Of a stretch of DNA of 64,000 nucleotides, positions 32,966 to 41,761 are shown piece after piece. Each line of letters starts with the position of its first letter. Positions within the stretch are counted from its first letter, which is position 1. Both the position numbers and the translations under genes were made by a program. The stretch comes from Serratia grimesii NBRC 13537 (GTDB taxonomy: Bacteria; Pseudomonadota; Gammaproteobacteria; Enterobacterales; Enterobacteriaceae), in assembly GCF_001590905.1 (NCBI RefSeq), contig NZ_BCTT01000006.1:372001-436000 (forward strand), given 5' to 3'. The notes below the pieces were generated by a model. That model saw only the letters and a list, made by a program, of their open reading frames with translations. It was not told the DNA's origin and did no database searches.

Positions 32966-32981
32966 TGTTAGAATAGTAACA
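32966..32981. promoter_or_regulatory. DeoR operator
   Basis: TGTTAGAATAGTAACA matches 14 of 16 positions of the E. coli DeoR palindrome TGTTAGAATTCTAACA. It ends 44 bases before the deoC ATG, where it could block the deoC promoter. The repressor gene is just downstream of deoC. Confidence 0.85.
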
Positions 32982-32985
32982 TTGT

Positions 32986-33009
32986 AATGCCGCTAAACAT
33001 AGCGGCATT
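32986..33009. other. Hairpin in the deoC upstream region
   Basis: AATGCCGCT-aaacat-AGCGGCATT, perfect 9-bp arms followed on the plus strand by TT. It sits between two divergent genes, so no gene reads into it in the terminating direction; it may be a second operator. Confidence 0.5.
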
Positions 33010-33137
33010 TTAAAATTGAAGCACAAATCATCGTTTTTTGGCTGTTTGGTGTGTAACGTGGGGGGTGTTGAATGTTATTTAAATAACATTTCAATGCCGA
33101 GTAGAGGGTTACCCACGAGAAAAACCAGGGGGAAAGA

Positions 33138-33980
33138 ATGAATATAATGATAAATCTGGCGCCAGAGCAGTTTAAGGCGCAACCGGATGAAATTTTCCGC
33201 AATGCGGATTTTGTTGTTACAGCGTTCAGCACTGAAGAAACAGGGGAAGTGCTGATGTTGGCCAACAGCCGCGGAGTGCTAAGAGTACTTCCTTTTCGGG
33301 ACCTGACGATTTGGGATGCTGATTTTGACGGCTACTCATTGAAGTCAGGTCGTCGTAGCGCCAGATTTGTCAGGAGAAAACTGGAGGGCAGTTCTGCCTT
33401 TCATTCACCCTGGCCTTATCAGGACGGCTCAGTATTGAGTAAACAGAAAGTATGGCTACAGATAGAAGATAATACGATGTCGCTTTATGCGTCAGGAGAA
33501 CCCGCTGATCAACGATGTCGGCTGCGTCCGGCCGTGCGCTTAACGGCTGACAGCGCACAGTTCACCCTTGAAATGCATATCACCAACCTTGCGGATGAAC
33601 CGCTACCGTTACGTTATGTTTGCCAGCTTAACTATGGTTGTATTCCTACGGCGATCTTTCGACAGAATCTGCCTGCATCGGCTCTGGCACCTCTAGGCCA
33701 TATTGCTGAAAAAGGGATATTGTGTTCAGACGATCTGTCACTGTATGTCGATCAGGCGGAGTTCTTTATGTTGGCTTCAAAAGGGAGGCGGTATGTCACG
33801 CGCTTTTCCACAGCGCAGTTCAACTATGGTTTGCGCCCTATAACGCAACAGGGGGGGCTTCACGCATTCAGGTTTATTCAACCGGCCACGTGCAGTCCGC
33901 ATGGAGAGGGTCAATTGCCGGGAATGATGTTGGCAGCGGGAAAAACGCGTGAGTTTTGTGTAACGACCGGTGTGGTGTGA
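33138..33980 (+). CDS. Aldose-1-epimerase-like protein (possible DUF4432 family)
   Basis: A 280-residue soluble protein that I recognise only loosely. Predicted strands, with segments such as RVLPFRDLTIWDADFDG near residues 50-66, FTLEMHITNLADEPLPLRYVCQLNYG near 140-165 and a late FIQPATCSPHGEG, look like the galactose-mutarotase beta-sandwich of the DUF4432 group. No signal peptide. AGGGGGAAAG precedes the ATG. It is divergent from deoC, so a link to sugar-phosphate metabolism is possible but not shown. Confidence 0.5.
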   Translation: MNIMINLAPEQFKAQPDEIFRNADFVVTAFSTEETGEVLMLANSRGVLRVLPFRDLTIWDADFDGYSLKSGRRSARFVRRKLEGSSAFHSPWPYQDGSVLSKQKVWLQIEDNTMSLYASGEPADQRCRLRPAVRLTADSAQFTLEMHITNLADEPLPLRYVCQLNYGCIPTAIFRQNLPASALAPLGHIAEKGILCSDDLSLYVDQAEFFMLASKGRRYVTRFSTAQFNYGLRPITQQGGLHAFRFIQPATCSPHGEGQLPGMMLAAGKTREFCVTTGVV

Positions 33981-33981
33981 T

Positions 33982-34005
33982 AGCAGGGGCTGAGTTGCCC
34001 CTGCT
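33982..34005. terminator. Hairpin between convergent DUF4432-like and ybjG genes
   Basis: AGCAGGGGC-tgagtt-GCCCCTGCT, a perfect 9-bp stem between the two stop codons. No T run; probably bidirectional. Confidence 0.5.
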
Positions 34006-34020
34006 GTAATGCACAATGAC

Positions 34021-34626
34021 TTACTCTTTCACCCAGCCCTTACGGATAGGGAAGGCGAACAGGAACCGGTACAGGCGTGCCAGTTTGGTGGCGATGACGT
34101 CGCCAAACAGATTCCATACCAGCTGGGCAAACAAGCAACCTACCAAGCCAAGCAGGAAGCCACCTACCATGTCCAACGGCCAGTGCACGCCAAGATAAAC
34201 CCGTGACCAGGCAATGCCACCTGCGACGATCAGCAACAAAATACCCGACCAGACCCGATGCCAGAACAAGAAGGCCAGGGCGAAGGTAAAGATAGCGGTG
34301 CCGTGATCGCTAGGGAATGAGCTGTCCGGTGCATGCGCCAGGAAGGTATAGCCAATACCCGCAACGAATGGTCGATCATGTGGCAGCAGCATGCCGATAG
34401 TGGCGGCTGCAAGCATGGCAAATAACAGAGCTATCGTCGTTTTGGCAACCACTTCACGTTGTGATACCAGCTGGCTCTGCGGCCCCCATAGCCATAACCC
34501 GATGATCAGCGCTGGCACGATAATGATCAGATCGCGTGCCAAAAAAGTGGCAACATCAATTAACCATTCTGGGGACGCCGGGGTCGCATTGATCCAGGCG
34601 AAAAGTAGATGATTCAACTGCTCCAT
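34021..34626 (-). CDS. ybjG: Undecaprenyl-diphosphatase of the PAP2 family
   Basis: Inner-membrane phosphatase that converts undecaprenyl diphosphate to the monophosphate, recycling the lipid carrier of peptidoglycan and O-antigen. About five membrane helices. The PAP2 motifs are present in order: the Arg-Pro of LLPHDRPF, PSDHGTAIFTFA, and SRVYLGVHWPLDMVGG. The 201-residue sequence closely follows E. coli YbjG, including the ending PIRKGWV. GAGG lies eight bases before the ATG; an earlier open start overlaps the upstream gene. In E. coli ybjG belongs to the BasR (PmrA) regulon. Confidence 0.92.
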   Translation of the reverse strand: MEQLNHLLFAWINATPASPEWLIDVATFLARDLIIIVPALIIGLWLWGPQSQLVSQREVVAKTTIALLFAMLAAATIGMLLPHDRPFVAGIGYTFLAHAPDSSFPSDHGTAIFTFALAFLFWHRVWSGILLLIVAGGIAWSRVYLGVHWPLDMVGGFLLGLVGCLFAQLVWNLFGDVIATKLARLYRFLFAFPIRKGWVKE

Positions 34627-34631
34627 AATAT

Positions 34632-35384
34632 TTACCTCGTCTTGCGGCGGATAAGACCGCTTACCGTCCAATAAACAGCCAATTGGCTGAACCAAACCCA
34701 CCACCCCGCCCACAGGTTATGGGTAAGAAAATGTGCACCGCGCATCACCTGACCAAAGCCCATCAACATGCCGAGCGCAATGCCACCGAACCAGCACCAG
34801 TAAGCCAGGCGCGGGCGCTGTGGATAAAACAGGAAAAACAGTGCCATTACGGCAAAGCCACTGGAAGCGTGACCACCGGGGAAGCAGCGACCCGGTCCAG
34901 GCTCTACAGGTACTGTGCCGAAGAGCGGGAAGGACATCGCTTTGCCACCGTACTCGATCAAATCCCACGGGCAAGAATGCGCGCTGGTGGCTTTCAGGAT
35001 CCCAACGACCAATGGCCCTATACCGATCAACACCATAGTGACGATCATGCGCGGGTTACGGCGGTAAATTCCCCAAAATAACGCCAATACTGCACCGGTA
35101 ATGACACCAATCTTCAGCAAGCGGTGGTTAATCAAATCCAGCCAATGATTGTTCTGCCAAGGGAAATGCCCACTGACTGGGTCGAACCAGTAATTGCTGA
35201 TTGCCCAGTCAAGTTGTTCGTTGCGTGAAAGCCAAAGGAACAACAACCCGGTGACCATCAATCCTAAAACCTGCCAACGGTAAAAGGATGCTGGTAGGGA
35301 GTAAAGGGCGTTAGTCTTAATTTGAGGTGTTGTTGAGGATTGATTTAATGAAGGTTTTGGGTTCACGCGCAGGCTCAGTGACAT
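34632..35384 (-). CDS. PAP2 superfamily membrane phosphatase (COG3907-like)
   Basis: Inner-membrane PAP2 protein, about 250 residues, with roughly six hydrophobic segments. The catalytic motifs are atypical but recognisable: KATSAHSCPWDLIEYGG for the first, PGGHASSGFAVMALF for the second, and the RGAHFLTHNLWAG stretch for the third. Such proteins dephosphorylate lipid phosphates; lipid A or a related anchor would fit the neighbourhood. It ends five bases before ybjG, so the two are probably one operon. A PmrA-box-like site lies about 30 bases upstream. The start is weakly defined, with no clear ribosome-binding site. Confidence 0.8.
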   Translation of the reverse strand: MSLSLRVNPKPSLNQSSTTPQIKTNALYSLPASFYRWQVLGLMVTGLLFLWLSRNEQLDWAISNYWFDPVSGHFPWQNNHWLDLINHRLLKIGVITGAVLALFWGIYRRNPRMIVTMVLIGIGPLVVGILKATSAHSCPWDLIEYGGKAMSFPLFGTVPVEPGPGRCFPGGHASSGFAVMALFFLFYPQRPRLAYWCWFGGIALGMLMGFGQVMRGAHFLTHNLWAGWWVWFSQLAVYWTVSGLIRRKTR

Positions 35385-35414
35385 CAATAGATAGTCGTAC
35401 TGTAATAATTCTGT

Positions 35415-35431
35415 CTTAAGAAAACCTTAAT
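35415..35431. promoter_or_regulatory. PmrA (BasR) box-like site
   Basis: CTTAAG-aaaac-CTTAAT matches the direct-repeat consensus YTTAAK-N5-YTTAAK exactly. It lies between the PAP2 operon and the divergent nucleosidase gene, so it could serve either. It is only 31 bases from the assigned PAP2 start, which would give a very short leader on that side. Confidence 0.65.
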
Positions 35432-35521
35432 GCAGCTAAGCATTGGCGGTCAGAACGCGGTAGGCGGGCTTACGGCTTTACGCTAAGGTAATCGTTTGCT
35501 TTTTATTGGGATGATGTAGGG

Positions 35522-36370
35522 ATGACAAGAAAATTAAATTTTGCGCTGTTGGTTGCCTGTAATACGTTTTTTTCACCGTTGGTCATGGCGCAGCAGAGCG
35601 TTGCTGCCGGGCCGATTGTGGTACAGGGGGCAATGCCGGTAGAAGCAGAACGCTTTGCCCAGCGCTTGGATAACCCACGTGAAACGCAGATTGGCGGCTG
35701 GCGCTTTTGGCACGGAACTGTAGATGGCTATCCTGTAGTGGTGTCAGAAACCCTGAAAGGCACGTCCAATGCCGCGGCGGCTACAGCGATTGCCGCTACT
35801 CAGTTTCATCCGGTGGCGATCATCAACCAGGGTACCGCAGGTGGACATGATCCGGCACTGAAGGTGTATGACATTGTATTGGGCAAGTATTCGCTCAGCC
35901 TGGGGGCGTTTAAAACACCGAAGAAAGCGGCCGGCGAAGGCAGTGACTCACGACAGTGGCAGCCGATGGATCTGTTGGCGTCGAAAGGTAGCGCGGGTGA
36001 AGATAAAAATGCCCACACGATCCGACAATTCCCTGCAGATGCCAAACTGCTGGCCGTCGCAGAGGGTGTTAAAGGCAGCTATACCCAGGGTAAGGTGGTT
36101 GAGGGCGTGATTGGGTCCGCTGATGTGTGGAACAGCGAGCTGGACCGGATCGATTATTTCCACACAAATTATCATACCTCGGTTGAAGAAATGGAGACGG
36201 CTTCTGCCGCACAGATTGCAGCCGCCTTTAACATCCCGTTTGTTGGTATTCGCGTGCTGTCTAACAATATGACTAATCAGGGTAAATACGACCCGCAGAC
36301 GGGTCTTGCGTGCCAGGATTACGTCTATCAAGTGGTGAAGGCTTATATTGCCCAAAATGCACCCCGTTAA
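35522..36370 (+). CDS. Exported nucleosidase/phosphorylase-like protein (PNP_UDP_1 family)
   Basis: Resembles 5'-methylthioadenosine/S-adenosylhomocysteine nucleosidases and uridine phosphorylases, but with an N-terminal signal peptide ending near VMAQQ, so it should be periplasmic or secreted. The fold starts IVVQGAMPVEAERFAQRL; NQGTAGGHDPALKVYD and VEEMETASAAQIAAAFNIPFVGIRVLSNN carry the glycine-rich and catalytic Glu regions of the family. Length 282 residues. Substrate unknown: an exported purine nucleosidase for scavenging is one possibility. The ribosome-binding site is weak. Confidence 0.75.
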   Translation: MTRKLNFALLVACNTFFSPLVMAQQSVAAGPIVVQGAMPVEAERFAQRLDNPRETQIGGWRFWHGTVDGYPVVVSETLKGTSNAAAATAIAATQFHPVAIINQGTAGGHDPALKVYDIVLGKYSLSLGAFKTPKKAAGEGSDSRQWQPMDLLASKGSAGEDKNAHTIRQFPADAKLLAVAEGVKGSYTQGKVVEGVIGSADVWNSELDRIDYFHTNYHTSVEEMETASAAQIAAAFNIPFVGIRVLSNNMTNQGKYDPQTGLACQDYVYQVVKAYIAQNAPR

Positions 36371-36510
36371 TGATTTATCCTAATTAATGGCTGGTGTCGG
36401 GTTTTTGTCACTGATCATTGCTTATTGTAAAGAAGATTAAACTGCTGGCGAGCTAGTCAGTAGTGTATTAGCTTATGGGCGGTGAGTTTAATAAACTGTA
36501 GGGATAAAAC

Positions 36511-37023
36511 ATGAACAAGGTATCTGTTGTATTTTCCGGCCTGCTGATGGCCGTTTCTGCCAGCGCCATTGCTGCCACCTCTGCCGAAGACACTGATATC
36601 AGCAAACAACCGCTGGAGAAGGTCGCGCCATATCCGAAGGCCGAAAAAGGCATGAACCGTCAGGTAATTTACCTGCCGAAGCAGGAACATGAAGAAAATT
36701 TCAAAGTGGAATTGCTGATCGGCAAAACGCTGGAAGTGGACTGTAACCGCCATATGATCGGCGGCACGCTGGAAAGCAAAACTCTTTCTGGCTGGGGCTA
36801 CGACTACCTGGTATTGGACAAGCTGTCTGAGCCGGCTTCTACAATGATGGCTTGCCCAGATAACACCAAGCAGCAGAAATTTATCGCCGCTAACCTCGGT
36901 GACGCTGCCATGCAACGTTACAACAGCCGCCTGCCAATCGTGGTCTACGTGCCGAAAGATGTCGAAGTGAAATACCGCGTGTGGAAAGCCGAAGACACCG
37001 TGAGCAAAGCTGAGCAGAAGTAA
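36511..37023 (+). CDS. eco: Ecotin, periplasmic serine protease inhibitor
   Basis: Dimeric inhibitor of trypsin-like and other chymotrypsin-fold serine proteases, 170 residues. Signal peptide [22 protein letters not shown]. The reactive loop STMMACP contains the P1 Met as in E. coli ecotin, and the two cysteines (VDCNRH and MMACP) form the conserved disulfide. [13 protein letters not shown] is also conserved. GTAGGG lies upstream of the ATG. Confidence 0.95.
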   Translation: MNKVSVVFSGLLMAVSASAIAATSAEDTDISKQPLEKVAPYPKAEKGMNRQVIYLPKQEHEENFKVELLIGKTLEVDCNRHMIGGTLESKTLSGWGYDYLVLDKLSEPASTMMACPDNTKQQKFIAANLGDAAMQRYNSRLPIVVYVPKDVEVKYRVWKAEDTVSKAEQK

Positions 37024-37075
37024 TGCCAATGTGTGCTAACCATTAGCACGGTTAAATGATTTTCCGAAAATGAGA

Positions 37076-37129
37076 CCGCCTGGAGAGTGAATTGCGTTGC
37101 CGGCAATCCTTCCCAGACGGTTTTTTTTT
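37076..37129 (+). terminator. Terminator of eco
   Basis: An imperfect stem CCGCCTGG.../...CCCAGACGG with an inner TTGC/GCAA pair, followed by nine T residues, about 55 bases after the eco stop. Confidence 0.75.
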
Positions 37130-37275
37130 GCATCACATAATAGCTTTAACCAATAGAAAGCGACGGTGAAAATCTGTATTTTGAGGAGCGAGCAATTACC
37201 GATAAAGGCCGCAGGATTAAAAAGTTAGCTTTAATGTCATGCGTGCAATAACGAAATTCACCTGACTGGGCAAAA

Positions 37276-38244
37276 ATGAAAAAATTAATTGAATTTAGCG
37301 CCATTACTGAAGCGGCTGAGCGGCTAGCCGGAAAGGTTATTCGAACTCCCACCATTCCTGGATCAAAATTAACGGAAAAGATTCAGAGACCGGTTTTTTT
37401 TAAACTTGAAAACACTCAGTTGGGGGGCTCCTTTAAAGCTCGGGGTGTGCTTAACAAGTTTTTGAGCTTGGCGGACGATGTTAAAAATAACCGGTTTGTG
37501 GCGGTGAGTGGCGGTAATTTTGGCATTGCGATAGCCGAGGCGGCGAAGATCTTTGGGGCTGAGGTCGCTATTATTATGCCGAAAAGTGCCCCGGCAACCG
37601 CCATCGACCGGGTGGGTGAACTGGGTAGCACCGTTATCGTGGAATCTGATGTTCACGCTGCGTTTGAGCGGGCTAAAGCTTTGGCTGAACAGGGATATGT
37701 AGTCATTGATGATTGCAACGATTCGCTAATTGCCGAAGGGCATGGAACCCTGGCGCTTGAGTTCATTGCCGACTGCCCAGAGCTTACCGACGTCCTGGTT
37801 GCGGTGGGGGGTGGCGGTATGCTGGCCGGTGTGGCTACCGCGCTAAAAGCCATAAAGCCAGAGATTAGAATTTGGGGGGTTGAAACCTCTGGGGCAAGTT
37901 CGATGCATCAGGCGTTGCGTGCAGGCAAGCCGGTTAACATTGAGGTCACTTCAATTATCTCTACCCTTGGGGTGCCAGCCATTGATGAAATGATGCTGGC
38001 CCATGCTCAAGCTTATATCGAGGAAGTGGTTGTGGTATCGGATAAGTCCGCGATAGAGGGAATGGTGGCCTTTGGCGAAGAGGCAAAATTATGGGTTGAA
38101 CTGGCTTCCGGAACGCTGATACCTGCGGTTATGGCTATTGCTCCCCAACTGCCCGCTGACGCCGTCATTGGGCTCGTAGTGTGCGGTGGAAATATCTCCC
38201 ATCAGGACATGTCTAAATGGGTCAGCTACTCGCAAACCTTGTGA
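37276..38244 (+). CDS. Threonine/serine dehydratase-like PLP enzyme
   Basis: Fold-type II PLP enzyme, 322 residues, related to threonine and serine dehydratases and to serine racemase. The Schiff-base lysine is in GGSFKARG, the SGGNFGIAIAEA loop binds substrate and VAVGGGGMLAG binds phosphate. It lacks the C-terminal ACT domain of biosynthetic IlvA. Substrate is not certain. The ribosome-binding site is poor. It is not in this place in E. coli, and its start region is AT-rich, so it may be an acquired gene. Confidence 0.82.
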   Translation: MKKLIEFSAITEAAERLAGKVIRTPTIPGSKLTEKIQRPVFFKLENTQLGGSFKARGVLNKFLSLADDVKNNRFVAVSGGNFGIAIAEAAKIFGAEVAIIMPKSAPATAIDRVGELGSTVIVESDVHAAFERAKALAEQGYVVIDDCNDSLIAEGHGTLALEFIADCPELTDVLVAVGGGGMLAGVATALKAIKPEIRIWGVETSGASSMHQALRAGKPVNIEVTSIISTLGVPAIDEMMLAHAQAYIEEVVVVSDKSAIEGMVAFGEEAKLWVELASGTLIPAVMAIAPQLPADAVIGLVVCGGNISHQDMSKWVSYSQTL

Positions 38245-38274
38245 TTTTGCCCCTGTGGATTTTATTCAGGCAAT

Positions 38275-38318
38275 AAAAAACCCGCTAGTCTTGAACCTAA
38301 ATAGGCGGGACTAACGGG
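38275..38318 (-). terminator. Terminator facing ybjL
   Basis: On the minus strand CCCGTTAGTC pairs with GACTAGCGGG (one mismatch) and is followed by six T residues. It lies about 130 bases downstream of the ybjL stop and may also close the dehydratase transcript. Confidence 0.7.
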
Positions 38319-38447
38319 CTCCACAAAATGGGGACATCAAAGAAAAGCAGTGGCACTAATTCAGACTACCCCCGGAAAGGAAAGTTCTCACCGGGGATAA
38401 AAATTTCAAAATATTTTTGCCACTGATTCATCTTTGTTGCTTATCAG

Positions 38448-40136
38448 TTAGCCGAGGATCCCCGGCCACAACACCACGATCAGCGAGCCCGCGAGGGTTA
38501 ACAACACGTTAGCGATAGCGTAGGTCCCGGCATAGCCCAGGGCTGGGATATTGCTGCGTGCGGTGTCACTGATGATTTCCATTGCCGGTGCGCAGGTACG
38601 GGCCCCCATAATTGCACCGAACAGCAGTGCGCGGTTCATGCGCAGTACATAGGCACCGAACAGGAAGCAGATAATCACTGGCACCAGACTGACGATTAAC
38701 CCGGCGATCAGCATCTGGCCACCGACGGCACCCAGGCTATTGCCAATACCCGCGCCGGCGCTGAGGCCTACGCCAGCCATAAACACCATCAGGCCAAACT
38801 CTTTCACCATGTTCAGCGCACCCTGCGGGATGTAGCCAAAGGTTGGGTGGTTGGCCCGCAGGAAGCCGAGCATGATGCCGGACATCAGCAGACCGGCGGC
38901 GTTGCCAATGCCGAACGAGAAATTGCTGAATTGGATGGTAATCTGGCCAATCAAGAGGCCGATGATAAAGAAGGCGCAGAATGCCAACAGGTCGGTCACC
39001 TGGCTGTGAATGGAGATAAAGCCAATCTTCTCCGCCACACTTTTTACTCGGCGCGCGTCGCCACTGACTTGCAGTACGTCACCTTTGTTGAGCACGATGC
39101 TGTCGTCGATAGGCATTTCAATCTGACTGCGGATCACGCGGTTGAGGAAGCAGCCGTGATCGGTCAGCTTCAACTGACTCAGACGCTTATTTACCGCATT
39201 GCTGTTCTTGACCACGATCTCTTCGGTGACGATACGCATGTCCAGCAAATCTCGGTCGAAGACCTCTTTGCCGTTGCGGAAGCTGGGATCCAGCCGCGCA
39301 TGGGCATCAGGGTAGCCGACCAGTGAAATCTCATCGCCCACTTGTAGCACTGCATCGCCGTCCGGGTTCGCCAAAATGCCGTTACGGCGAATACGTTCGA
39401 TATAGCAGCCGGTCTGGCGATAGATACCCAGTTCACGCAGGTTTTTGCCGTCGGCCCAGGCGACCAATTCCGGTCCAACGCGATAAGCGCGGATGACCGG
39501 CAGATAAACCTTACGTTGGCTGTCCGTGTCCAGGCCACGTTCGCGGGCAATCTGTTGGGCGGAAGTAGAGAGGTCCTGATGCTGCAGCTTAGGCAGGTAA
39601 CGCGCGCCGAAAATCAGGCTGACCAGACCAATCAAGTAGGTCAGGGCGTAGCCGAGGCTCAGATGATCTTGCGCTGCGAGAAGGGCCGGGCCGTTGGTAA
39701 TGGTATTGCGTAACGTATCGCCCGCGCCCACCAATACCGGGGTTGAGGTCATCGACCCGGCTAGCATCCCGGCGGTCAGGCCAATATCCCAATGGAACAG
39801 TTTGCCGAGCCCAATGGCGATCACCATCGCGGAACCGACCATCACCAGTGCCAGCATCAGATAATTTTTGCCGTCACGGAAAAAAATCGAGAAAAAGTTC
39901 GGTCCGGCTTCCACGCCAACGCAGAAAATAAACAGCATAAAGCCGAGATTGAGGGCTTCTGTGTTAATGGCGAAATGTTGTTGGCCCAGCAGTAGTGAAA
40001 CCACTAAAACGCCAATGGAATTACCGAGTTGAACTGAGCCCAAACGGACTTTACCGAGGCACAGCCCCAGTGCGAGTACCACGAACAGTAACAGGATGTA
40101 GTTACCGTTTAACAAACTAGCGACGTTTATGTTCAC
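38448..40136 (-). CDS. ybjL: Putative transport protein YbjL (aspartate:alanine exchanger family)
   Basis: Inner-membrane protein of the AAEx (YidE/YbjL) family, 562 residues, nearly collinear with E. coli YbjL. Two membrane halves of about five helices each flank a central soluble part with two TrkA-C (RCK_C) domains, one around [22 protein letters not shown], the other around [15 protein letters not shown]. Substrate unproven. GTG start, as in E. coli; no clear ribosome-binding site. Confidence 0.95.
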   Translation of the reverse strand: MNINVASLLNGNYILLLFVVLALGLCLGKVRLGSVQLGNSIGVLVVSLLLGQQHFAINTEALNLGFMLFIFCVGVEAGPNFFSIFFRDGKNYLMLALVMVGSAMVIAIGLGKLFHWDIGLTAGMLAGSMTSTPVLVGAGDTLRNTITNGPALLAAQDHLSLGYALTYLIGLVSLIFGARYLPKLQHQDLSTSAQQIARERGLDTDSQRKVYLPVIRAYRVGPELVAWADGKNLRELGIYRQTGCYIERIRRNGILANPDGDAVLQVGDEISLVGYPDAHARLDPSFRNGKEVFDRDLLDMRIVTEEIVVKNSNAVNKRLSQLKLTDHGCFLNRVIRSQIEMPIDDSIVLNKGDVLQVSGDARRVKSVAEKIGFISIHSQVTDLLAFCAFFIIGLLIGQITIQFSNFSFGIGNAAGLLMSGIMLGFLRANHPTFGYIPQGALNMVKEFGLMVFMAGVGLSAGAGIGNSLGAVGGQMLIAGLIVSLVPVIICFLFGAYVLRMNRALLFGAIMGARTCAPAMEIISDTARSNIPALGYAGTYAIANVLLTLAGSLIVVLWPGILG

Positions 40137-40451
40137 GTAGGATAACTTATTGTTTACCAGTAAGTGCTTGATATAAATAACTATAAGATATAAATTCAGT
40201 CAAAAAGCGACGTCATAAATAACTAACCAGCGGAAGGCGATTCGAACCATCGATCGGCGGCGTTTATTCTAGTCGCAATGGCGCGTGACAGCCAGCATAA
40301 AGCTGCGTTCCTGCGCCGCCGTACGCATTTAACCCTCTTTAAGCCAAGGAAAAAGTTCAGTTCAGCGTTGTCGGTTTACGGCAAGGCGTCACGGGTTTTG
40401 TGGCACAGCTGATTTTTATGGTGTGGTAATGCGGTTAAACGGGAGGGGCAC
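40137..40451. other. Divergent intergenic region between ybjL and ybjM
   Basis: 315 bases. AT-rich beside ybjL, with repeated ATAAATAACTA-like words that may be its promoter; more GC-rich beside ybjM. No RNA gene or clear regulatory site was recognised. Confidence 0.4.
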
Positions 40452-40841
40452 ATGGCGAGTGAACGGTATTGGTGGGGGATTTTAAGCTGTTTTCTGCTGT
40501 TCAGCCTGGTGTATCTCGGCCAGCAGAGTGGGGCATTTGGCAGTACGGATCATGAGCATCAGGGTGAAACCGGCCTGCTGTTGTTTGTGATACCTGGCGT
40601 GATCGCCAGTTATCTGTCGAGTAAAAAACGTATTCTTTGCCCGCTACTGGGTGCGCTATATGCGTTGCCACTGTGTCTGATCATCCGCCATTTTTGGCTT
40701 ACGCCGTCCTCTTCGTTCTGGCAGGAACTGGCTTATGCCACCAGCGCGGTGTTCTGGTGTGTATTCGGTGCGCTGCTGGCTTTATTTGTTCGCGGTTTGT
40801 TGCAAGCCTATCAGCACTGCCATCCTCGTGAACGGCAATAA
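40452..40841 (+). CDS. ybjM: Inner-membrane protein YbjM
   Basis: Small integral membrane protein, 129 residues with four hydrophobic segments (YWWGILSCFLLFSLVYLG; LLLFVIPGVIASYL; LLGALYALPLCLII; AVFWCVFGALLALFV). Function unknown. It matches YbjM in character and position between ybjL and grxA. GGGAGGGG precedes the ATG. Confidence 0.88.
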   Translation: MASERYWWGILSCFLLFSLVYLGQQSGAFGSTDHEHQGETGLLLFVIPGVIASYLSSKKRILCPLLGALYALPLCLIIRHFWLTPSSSFWQELAYATSAVFWCVFGALLALFVRGLLQAYQHCHPRERQ

Positions 40842-40844
40842 AAA

Positions 40845-40866
40845 AAGGCGCTATAAGCGCCTTTTT
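40845..40866. terminator. Bidirectional terminator between ybjM and grxA
   Basis: AAGGCGCT-ata-AGCGCCTT, a perfect 8-bp stem with A and T runs on either side, serving both convergent genes. Confidence 0.9.
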
Positions 40867-40883
40867 GTCGTTCAGTCTGAAGT

Positions 40884-41147
40884 TTACTGGAACAGGTTCA
40901 GGTTTTCTTTAGCATAGGCTTCGAAATCGGTGCAGCCGCCGATGTGTTTCTCATCGAGGAAGATCTGCGGTACGGTTTCTACTGGCTTGCCAACGGTTTT
41001 TTCCAGATCAGCCTTGGTGATGCCTTCAGCGTGGATATCAACATAACGGAAGTTGAAATCGTCACGTTCTTCAGTCAGTTTTTCCGCCAATTCTTTCGCA
41101 CGGACACAATAAGGACAGCCTGGGCGCCCGAAGATAACTGCAAACAT
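40884..41147 (-). CDS. grxA: Glutaredoxin 1
   Basis: Glutathione-dependent disulfide reductase (87 residues) that supplies electrons to ribonucleotide reductase and other targets. The active site CPYC is at residues 11-14 (GRPGCPYCVRAKEL), TVPQIF contains the cis-proline, and HIGGCTDFE binds glutathione. AAGGAG precedes the ATG. In E. coli grxA is induced by OxyR; a palindromic AT-rich stretch lies upstream here, but it does not clearly fit the OxyR pattern. Confidence 0.97.
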   Translation of the reverse strand: MFAVIFGRPGCPYCVRAKELAEKLTEERDDFNFRYVDIHAEGITKADLEKTVGKPVETVPQIFLDEKHIGGCTDFEAYAKENLNLFQ

Positions 41148-41389
41148 GCAACACTCCTTAGATTGATATTTAAATATTTAATCGCAACTGCAATGACATT
41201 CTGTCAGTCCAAAAAGACTAAAGCCAAGCATTACCCGCGTTAATGACGGTTACTATGCCCGTTGAGTCGACGAAAAAAAAGCAGGAATTACCTGTTAATC
41301 CGATTCATGTAACCGATTAAGCTGCCGGGGCTGTCGCCGCTGGTTGGAATTCACTACACTGAAGGCAGAGCTTTGGGAGAAGAAAAAAT

Positions 41390-41704
41390 ATGCGTTCATT
41401 CGGTGACTTACCGCGTCCGGTGCTGGTTTTGGAAGGCCTGGGTATGCTGTTGTTGGTGCTGGCTTATCTGAGCATTCACCATCATGTCCAACTGCCGGGT
41501 TGGTTGGCGTCGCCACAGGCGGCGGTAGGCATGATCTTTCTCGGTGTAGCACTGATGGTGCCCGCCGCTGCATTTCTGGTCTGGCGCGTGGTGCAAGGTT
41601 TTGGCCCACTGATGCGCGGTGGTGAACCGCCGCAAAACGATCGCCGTAAACCCGAAGTGAAACCTATGCCAGATGATAAAAACGATCGTGAGCCGCGCGT
41701 CTGA
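41390..41704 (+). CDS. ybjC: YbjC family inner-membrane protein (DUF1418)
   Basis: Small protein of 104 residues with two membrane helices (PVLVLEGLGMLLLVLAYLSI and GMIFLGVALMVPAAAFLVW) and a charged, Pro-rich C-terminal tail. Function unknown. In E. coli it is followed by nfsA and rimK; here nfsA is missing and rimK follows after 57 bases. GGGAGAAG precedes the ATG. Confidence 0.88.
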   Translation: MRSFGDLPRPVLVLEGLGMLLLVLAYLSIHHHVQLPGWLASPQAAVGMIFLGVALMVPAAAFLVWRVVQGFGPLMRGGEPPQNDRRKPEVKPMPDDKNDREPRV

Positions 41705-41761
41705 GTGATGGCCGTCGGTGATATGCCTGCCTGACAGGTGTTTGTCTTTTTGGGGTGACGA

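Noticed and set aside
40235-40262. ATTCGAACC-like stretch resembling a tRNA T-loop
   Set aside because: No acceptor stem, anticodon arm or cloverleaf can be built around it.
41161-41183. AT-rich palindrome upstream of grxA as an OxyR site
   Set aside because: Symmetry is imperfect and the spaced ATAG/CTAT pattern of OxyR is not met.
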